9,957 nucleotides of DNA from assembly GCA_022711695.1 (NCBI GenBank), contig JAKLEJ010000097.1:1-9957 (forward strand), read 5' to 3'. The DNA is from Verrucomicrobiota bacterium (GTDB lineage Bacteria > Verrucomicrobiota > Verrucomicrobiia > Limisphaerales > JACRJZ01). Numbering within the stretch: position 1 is the first letter of the stretch; each line of letters starts with the position of its first letter. Under the pieces are notes generated by a model that did not search any database, was not told the origin of the DNA, and was given only the letters and a program-made list of their open reading frames with translations. A program made the translations under genes and the position numbers. Shown piece after piece: positions 5,552 to 9,957 of this stretch.

Positions 5552-8466
5552 CTCGAGACTGGCCTTCACTAAGACATGCATTCGGGATTTTGGCGGGCCT
5601 TGCAGCTTTGTGTGCGGCCGCCAGGGCCCAGGTGGTGACCGCGTCGTCTGCCTATGCCGAGGAATATCCCGTGGAGTTCGCGCTCGATGGCGACAAAGGC
5701 ACCCGCTGGGCCAGCGGCGTCGGCGGCCGACCCGAGTGGCTCCAGGTGGATTTTGGACAACCGACGGCTATCGACCGCGTCTCGATCCATTGGGAGGCGG
5801 CCTTCGCCAAGTCCTACCGTTTGGAGGTGTCTGACGACGCCCGGCAGTGGAGGACCGTCCACGAGCAACCCCGGGGCAAGGGGGGCCTGGAAACGTTTGC
5901 CGGGCTGGCCGCCCGTGGCCGCTACTTTCGGGTGCTCTGCCTGGAGCGCGGGCCCTACGCGGTTTTCTCGATCTGGGAACTCGAGTTTCCGGACCCGGCG
6001 GTGGCGTCCGCGATCGAGGCATCGCGCCGCGCGCGCCGCGCGGAGATGGAGCGACGCCTGCGGGGCAAGCTCTCGCAGTTGGCCGACCTCGGGGCGCGCG
6101 AGATTGTTTTCGCGGCGCGCCCGGTCATTGGCGAGCATTGGTACGCCAACTTCGGATACTACGCCGCCCAGGCCGAACGGCCCTATTTCAGCACGGCGCG
6201 GCTGTATCGCGACGGGGCCAAACTGTATCGCTGCGCCCTGAGCGATGGCGCGCTTCGGACAATTTTCGAGGACCCCGCAGGGGGCATTCGGGATCCGCAG
6301 GTTCATTACGAGGGAACGCGGCTGGTGTTTTCCTACCGCAAAGGCGGCACGGCGCACTACCATCTTTACGAAATCAACATCGACGGCTCCGGGTTGCGCC
6401 AGCTCACCGACGGCCCTTATGACGACATCGAGCCGAGCTACCTGCCCGACGGCGGCCTGGTGTTTGTCTCCAGCCGGTGCAAACGGTGGGTCAACTGCTG
6501 GACAACCCAGGTGGCCACGCTGCACCGCTGCGACGCCAACGGCGCCAACGTGCGCGAGATTTCCAGCAACAACGAACATGACAACACGCCCTGGCCGCTC
6601 GAGGACGGGCGCATCCTCTATACCCGGTGGGAATACGTGGACCGCAGCCAGGTCCATTATCATCATCTCTGGACTGCCAATCCGGATGGCTCGGGCCAGA
6701 CCGTATTCTACGGGAATCTGCACCCGGGGGTGGTGATGATCGACGCCAAGCCCATTCCGCGCAGCGAGAAGATCGTGGCCTCCTTTTCGCCGGGCCACGG
6801 GATGACCGAGCATGAGGGCGCGATTGCCATCGTGGATCCCCGGGGCGGCCCGGATGCCCGGCCGCTGGCCCGCCAGATCACCCGCGAGAATCGCTTCCGC
6901 GATCCCGTGGCGCTCTCGGAAGAGTGTTTTCTGGCGGCTCGGGACAGCTCGATCGTGTTCGTGGACGACGCCGGAGGAGTCCTGGAACTGGCTCGGCTGC
7001 CCCGGGAGGACCAGAAGGCCGGGTTCCTGGCGCACGAACCCCGGCCGCTGGCCTCGCGTCCCCGCGAGCGCCTGATTCCGCCCCGGGTGAATCCCGCCCA
7101 AATGCACGGGCGTTTCCTTCTGGCCAACGTCTATGAAGGGCGCGCCATGGCGGGGGTGAAACCCGGCGAGATCAAGAAGTTGCTGGTGCTGGAGACCCTT
7201 CCCAAGCCGGTCAACTTCACCGGCGGCATGGAACCGCTGAGCTACGGCGGCACCTTCACCCTGGAGCGCATTCTGGGGACCGTGCCGGTGGAGCCCGACG
7301 GCTCGGCCTGGTTCGAGGCCCCGGCCTTGCGCAGCGTGTTCTTTGTGGCGCTGGACGAACACGACATCGCAGTGAAGCGGATGCAGAGTTTTGCCACGCT
7401 GATGCCCGGGGAAACGACCGGCTGCGTGGGCTGCCACGAGCACCGGGTCAAGCCGCCCTCGACCGATCTGCAGCGTCCTCCGCTGGCCCTGCGCGCGGCC
7501 CCCAGACGCATCGAGCCGATTCCCGATGTGCCGGAAGTCCTGGATTTTCCCCGGGATATCCAGCCCATCCTGGATCGGCACTGCCTGAAATGCCACGATT
7601 GCGACAAACGCGAAGGCGGTGTGGCGCTGTGTGGCGATCGCGGACCGCATTACTCGCTGAGCTACTACACGCTGACGGCCCGCAGCCAAGTGGCCGACGG
7701 CCGAAACCGGCCGGTCAGCAGCTACCCGCCGCGCGCCCTGGGAAGCGGCGGCAGCGCGCTGATGAAGAAACTCGATGGGGCCCACCACGGCGTGGCGTTG
7801 TCGACGCTGGAGAAGCGGACCGTGCGCTTGTGGATTGAAACCGGCGCGCCTTACCCCGGGACCTATGCCGCCCTGGGCTGCGGCATGATCGGCGGATACG
7901 AGCAGAACAATCTCGACCGTCGCGCCGCCGAGTGGCCCGTCTCCAAGGAGGCCGCCGAGGCCATGCGCCGCCGCTGCGCTTCCTGTCACGCGGGCCAGCG
8001 GACCCTCCCGTTGACCGTCTGCGACGAGATTGTCGGGCCCCCGTGGGAGGACATGTCCTCGAATGACGCCCGCCGCAAGTACTCGCGACACCTGCTCTAC
8101 AATCTGACCCAGCCGGCCCGGTCGGCTCTCCTGCTGGCCCCGTTGGCCCGGTCCGCGGGCGGGTTGGGCCTTTGCCGGACCAACCAGGCCGAAGCCGTGT
8201 TCATGAATCCGGCCGACCCGGATTTTGTCAGCATGCTCGCGGCGGTGGCCGAAGCCGGCAGGAAGCTGGCGGAGATCAAGCGGTTCGATATGCCGGGCTT
8301 CAGGCCGCGGTGGGAATGGGTCCGTGAAATGAAGCGTTACGGGATATTGCCGGAGAGCTTCCTGAACACAGACTCGGTGGACGTGTATGCGACCGAGCGG
8401 CGCTACTGGGAATCGCTCTGGCCCAAAGCGTCGAATGACCTGGCGGAGGGGAGCGTCTCCCGGTGA
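5548..8466 (+). CDS. Secreted discoidin / beta-propeller / hydrazine-synthase-alpha-like multiheme c-type protein
   Basis: The 972-residue product has a signal peptide (hydrophobic residues 11-26, likely cleavage ARA|Q at 27-28). Residues about 30-148 form an F5/8 type C (discoidin)-like domain, a fold often used to bind carbohydrate: FALDGDKGTRWAS, WLQVDFG, YFRVL and IWELEF. Residues about 185-480 are TolB/PD40-like propeller blades (NIDGSGLRQLTDGPYDD, NPDGSGQ, RWEYVDR, MIDAKPIP, FSPGHG). Residues about 510-625 (VNPAQMHGRFLLANVYEG, NFTGGMEPLSYGGTFTLERI, TVPVEPDGSAWFE) match the widespread PVC-group relatives of HzsA. Three CXXCH heme c sites follow: C626-H630, C679-H683 and C810-H814. The second sits in a planctomycete-cytochrome-like context (FPRDIQPILDRHCLKCH). 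HzsA of anammox bacteria makes hydrazine together with HzsB and HzsC, but those are absent here, and I recall a Tyr four residues after its first CXXCH where this protein has Val634. It is therefore unlikely to be a hydrazine synthase; an extracytoplasmic redox role is the safe statement. It overlaps the GH38-like gene by 4 bases. Confidence 0.85.
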   Translation: MTRDWPSLRHAFGILAGLAALCAAARAQVVTASSAYAEEYPVEFALDGDKGTRWASGVGGRPEWLQVDFGQPTAIDRVSIHWEAAFAKSYRLEVSDDARQWRTVHEQPRGKGGLETFAGLAARGRYFRVLCLERGPYAVFSIWELEFPDPAVASAIEASRRARRAEMERRLRGKLSQLADLGAREIVFAARPVIGEHWYANFGYYAAQAERPYFSTARLYRDGAKLYRCALSDGALRTIFEDPAGGIRDPQVHYEGTRLVFSYRKGGTAHYHLYEINIDGSGLRQLTDGPYDDIEPSYLPDGGLVFVSSRCKRWVNCWTTQVATLHRCDANGANVREISSNNEHDNTPWPLEDGRILYTRWEYVDRSQVHYHHLWTANPDGSGQTVFYGNLHPGVVMIDAKPIPRSEKIVASFSPGHGMTEHEGAIAIVDPRGGPDARPLARQITRENRFRDPVALSEECFLAARDSSIVFVDDAGGVLELARLPREDQKAGFLAHEPRPLASRPRERLIPPRVNPAQMHGRFLLANVYEGRAMAGVKPGEIKKLLVLETLPKPVNFTGGMEPLSYGGTFTLERILGTVPVEPDGSAWFEAPALRSVFFVALDEHDIAVKRMQSFATLMPGETTGCVGCHEHRVKPPSTDLQRPPLALRAAPRRIEPIPDVPEVLDFPRDIQPILDRHCLKCHDCDKREGGVALCGDRGPHYSLSYYTLTARSQVADGRNRPVSSYPPRALGSGGSALMKKLDGAHHGVALSTLEKRTVRLWIETGAPYPGTYAALGCGMIGGYEQNNLDRRAAEWPVSKEAAEAMRRRCASCHAGQRTLPLTVCDEIVGPPWEDMSSNDARRKYSRHLLYNLTQPARSALLLAPLARSAGGLGLCRTNQAEAVFMNPADPDFVSMLAAVAEAGRKLAEIKRFDMPGFRPRWEWVREMKRYGILPESFLNTDSVDVYATERRYWESLWPKASNDLAEGSVSR
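7423..7437 (+). other. Heme c attachment site 1 (CVGCH)
   Basis: Codes for Cys626-Val-Gly-Cys-His630 inside PGETTGCVGCHEHR, the position equivalent to the first heme site of HzsA-like proteins. It is followed by a second His (632) and has no Tyr four residues after the motif histidine. Confidence 0.85.
7582..7596 (+). other. Heme c attachment site 2 (CLKCH)
   Basis: Codes for Cys679-Leu-Lys-Cys-His683 in a PSCyt1-like setting (IQPILDRHCLKCH). Two more cysteines follow closely (685 and 695) and could form a disulfide. Confidence 0.85.
7975..7989 (+). other. Heme c attachment site 3 (CASCH)
   Basis: Codes for Cys810-Ala-Ser-Cys-His814 in RRRCASCHAGQ, 127 residues after site 2, in the C-terminal part of the protein. 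Together with sites 1 and 2 it predicts three covalently bound hemes. Confidence 0.8.
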
Positions 8467-8500
8467 GAGGGCTTGAGGCCCCGCGACCGTTGCGCAGACC

Positions 8501-9589
8501 ATGACCTCGCGCGAACGAGTGTTGGCCAGCCTGGCGCGGCAGCCCGTGGACCGCATCCCCCGCCTCCTCTATGAAGAGGTCATCGGCTACACCCCGCCGG
8601 TGGCCGAACTGCTGGCGCGCCATTGCGGCGACCGGGCCCCGCTTGACTATTTCGGCATGGACATCACCCGGGCGGTTCTTCGGCCCACGGCGCTTCCGCG
8701 CCAGCGGTTTCTCCCCTGGCTGGGGCCTGAAGGCCCCGCCGCTTTGGCCAGCGGCCAGGTGGACGAATGGGGAGTGTGGTGGCGCACCGGCGATTTCCAT
8801 CATTTCGCTCACGTGCAGTCTCCCCTGCGCGGCCCGCTCGATCTCAAGCGTCTCAATCAATACCCGTGGCCCGACCTGGACCAGCCGGGCCGCTTTGCCA
8901 CGTTGTCCCAGGACATCGCGGCGCTCCATGCGCGCGGCCTGGCGGTGGCCGGCTATGCCGGCTCCGTCTTCGAGCGGTCCTGGTACCTGCGGGGGCTGGA
9001 AGACCTGATGGGAGATTTGATCGAAGCGCCCGAGATCGCGCACCGGCTCTTCGAGATCGCCTCGGCATTTCAGCGCCGGCTGGCGGCGGAATTCGCGCGG
9101 GCGGGCGCCGACATCGTCATCACCGGCGACGACATCGCCGGACAGCGGGGACTGCTGATGCGCCTGGAGATGTGGCGCGAGTTTCTCCGGCCGCGCCTGG
9201 CCGAAACTGTCCAGGCGGTGAAAGCCGCCAACCCGGCGACGCGGGTTTTCTACCACTCAGACGGCAACGTGGAAGCGGCCATCCCGGACCTCATCGAAGT
9301 CGGAATCGAAATCTTGAATCCGGTGCAGCCCGAATGCATGGATCCCGCGGTCATCAAGCGCAGATATGGGAGCCGGCTTTCCTTCTGGGGCACGGTGAGC
9401 GTGCAGCGCACCATGCCCTTGGGAACGCCGAACGAAGTCCGGGCCGAGGTCCGATCGCGCCTTCGCGAAGTGGGCCGGGGCGGCGGTCTCATCCTGGCCC
9501 CGGCGCATGTGCTTGGCCCCGAGACGCCTTGGGAGAACATCGTGGCGTTCTTCGAGGCGGCGGACGAAACGCCGGCGCCCGAAAGCTGA
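8501..9589 (+). CDS. Uroporphyrinogen decarboxylase (URO-D) superfamily protein, not HemE
   Basis: This 362-residue cytoplasmic protein has no signal peptide. It begins TSRERVLASLARQPVDRIP (2-20), the usual start of URO-D-superfamily proteins of the methyltransferase type, a TIM-barrel family. Further family segments are ITGDDIAGQRGLLM (207-220), RVFYHSDGNVEAAIPDLIEVG (248-268), ILNPVQPE (271-278) and GGLILAPAHVLGPETPWENI (328-347). HemE's arginine-rich active-site start is absent, so it is not uroporphyrinogen decarboxylase. Corrinoid methyltransferases such as MtaA bind zinc through an H-x-C motif and a later Cys. Here the corresponding segments read H252-S-D254 and APAH, so both cysteines are missing and a thiol-methyltransferase role is doubtful. 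The substrate is unknown. The ATG at 8501 is the first in the frame and has no clear Shine-Dalgarno. The gene starts 34 bases after the heme-protein gene and is probably in the same operon. Confidence 0.85.
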   Translation: MTSRERVLASLARQPVDRIPRLLYEEVIGYTPPVAELLARHCGDRAPLDYFGMDITRAVLRPTALPRQRFLPWLGPEGPAALASGQVDEWGVWWRTGDFHHFAHVQSPLRGPLDLKRLNQYPWPDLDQPGRFATLSQDIAALHARGLAVAGYAGSVFERSWYLRGLEDLMGDLIEAPEIAHRLFEIASAFQRRLAAEFARAGADIVITGDDIAGQRGLLMRLEMWREFLRPRLAETVQAVKAANPATRVFYHSDGNVEAAIPDLIEVGIEILNPVQPECMDPAVIKRRYGSRLSFWGTVSVQRTMPLGTPNEVRAEVRSRLREVGRGGGLILAPAHVLGPETPWENIVAFFEAADETPAPES

Positions 9590-9613
9590 GCCGGCAGTCC
9601 CGGAACCTGGCCG

Positions 9614-9957
9614 TCACTTCCTGGGCGCCGACCACAGGTTGGCGGTGCGGGCCTGGAGGTCGGGGAAGGAGGGCAGCGGAGCGCTGGGAACCGGCTCGTA
9701 CCAGAAGGTGGCGCAGGACCAGTCGTCCACCCGCTCGTAAAGCCCTTTGTCGTAGCCAATCTGCTGGATGGTGATGCGGCAATCCTTGCGCCAATAGATG
9801 GGGTCGGGCAGATGCCAGCGGTACATCGAGCCGAACCCCTGCTGGTTGAGACTGCATCCGTTATAGAGGAAGGGCGTTTGCTGGATTCCCCACGACAGCC
9901 CCACGTAGTCCTCGCTGCCGGTCCCGCAGATGGTCGGGAAGTCTGTGTCTCCGTCCA
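9614..9957 (-). CDS. GH172 (DUF2961) family glycosidase, C-terminal 113 residues only
   Basis: The minus-strand frame enters from the right edge and ends at a TGA at 9614-9616; the N-terminus lies outside the window. The first visible residues, DGDTDFPTICGTGSEDYVG, carry the hallmark of the DUF2961/GH172 family. Its acidic residues, including the Glu of GTGSEDY, belong to the conserved core. YRWHLPDPIYWRKDCRITIQ and the closing WSCATFWYEP-x-P segment are also typical of the family's C-terminal half. Characterised members act on fructofuranose- and arabinofuranose-containing glycans, but most are untested, so the substrate here is open. It is convergent with the URO-D-like gene, separated by 24 bases (9590-9613) in which I see no convincing terminator hairpin. 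A GTG at 9904 within the frame is not the true start, since the family motif continues upstream of it. Confidence 0.88.
   Translation of the reverse strand, partial: DGDTDFPTICGTGSEDYVGLSWGIQQTPFLYNGCSLNQQGFGSMYRWHLPDPIYWRKDCRITIQQIGYDKGLYERVDDWSCATFWYEPVPSAPLPSFPDLQARTANLWSAPRK

Noticed and set aside
3023..5581. 852-codon open frame on the minus strand
   Set aside because: It lies antisense to the GH38-like gene, is rich in Arg/Pro/Gly/His and has no recognisable domain; a typical GC-rich shadow.
5548..8466. Genuine hydrazine synthase alpha subunit (anammox metabolism)
   Set aside because: The HzsA axial Tyr equivalent is Val634, an extra heme site and a discoidin domain are present, and no HzsB or HzsC partner is visible.
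8469..8481. Small hairpin GGGC-TTGAG-GCCC after the HzsA-like gene as a terminator
   Set aside because: It has only a 4-bp stem and no T-tract, in a 34-base gap between co-directional genes; a chance match in GC-rich sequence.
5569..8556. 995-codon open frame on the minus strand
   Set aside because: It lies antisense to the HzsA-like gene, whose plus-strand frame has a signal peptide and three CXXCH motifs; the reverse frame has low-complexity composition and no family features.
8501..9589. HemE, uroporphyrinogen decarboxylase of heme synthesis
   Set aside because: The N-terminal segment lacks the arginine-rich HemE active-site motif, and the internal motifs fit the methyltransferase-like branch.

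Overview
This is a gene-dense, GC-rich bacterial window with no RNA genes, insertion sequences or CRISPR. It most likely comes from a Verrucomicrobiota or closely related PVC-group genome. That rests on three gene families I associate with the group: a large protein built from 32-residue W-A-x-x-D-P-type helical repeats, a hydrazine-synthase-alpha-like multiheme protein, and divergent secreted GH38-like and GH172-like hydrolases next to a URO-D-family protein. The taxonomic call is an inference from gene content, not from a marker gene.

Layout. Positions 1-2887 (minus strand) hold an enoyl-ACP reductase gene (fabI) followed, 3 bases downstream, by a membrane-anchored repeat protein that runs off the left edge of the window. 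This second gene stays open for 704 codons and has at least 18 consecutive 32-residue repeats. Positions 2888-3010 are a 123-base divergent intergenic region with a perfect 15-base palindrome. Positions 3011-9589 (plus strand) hold three genes in a row. The first is a secreted GH38/DUF5054-like metallohydrolase. The second overlaps it by 4 bases and is a secreted protein with a discoidin domain, a beta-propeller and an HzsA-like three-CXXCH region. The third, after 34 bases, is a URO-D-superfamily protein. Positions 9614-9957 (minus strand) are the C-terminal end of a convergent GH172 (DUF2961) family glycosidase.

How the genes may work together. FabI is housekeeping (fatty-acid elongation). 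The plus-strand cluster plus the GH172 gene looks like an accessory locus for processing a glycan or glycoconjugate outside the cytoplasm: two glycosidase-type enzymes, and a heme protein carrying a carbohydrate-binding-type domain whose translation is probably coupled to the GH38-like enzyme. The role of the heme protein and of the URO-D-like protein is unknown. Coupling a glycosidase to an HzsA-like cytochrome is the least explained part of the window. No gene-free stretch longer than 300 bases exists; the longest is the 123-base divergent region.
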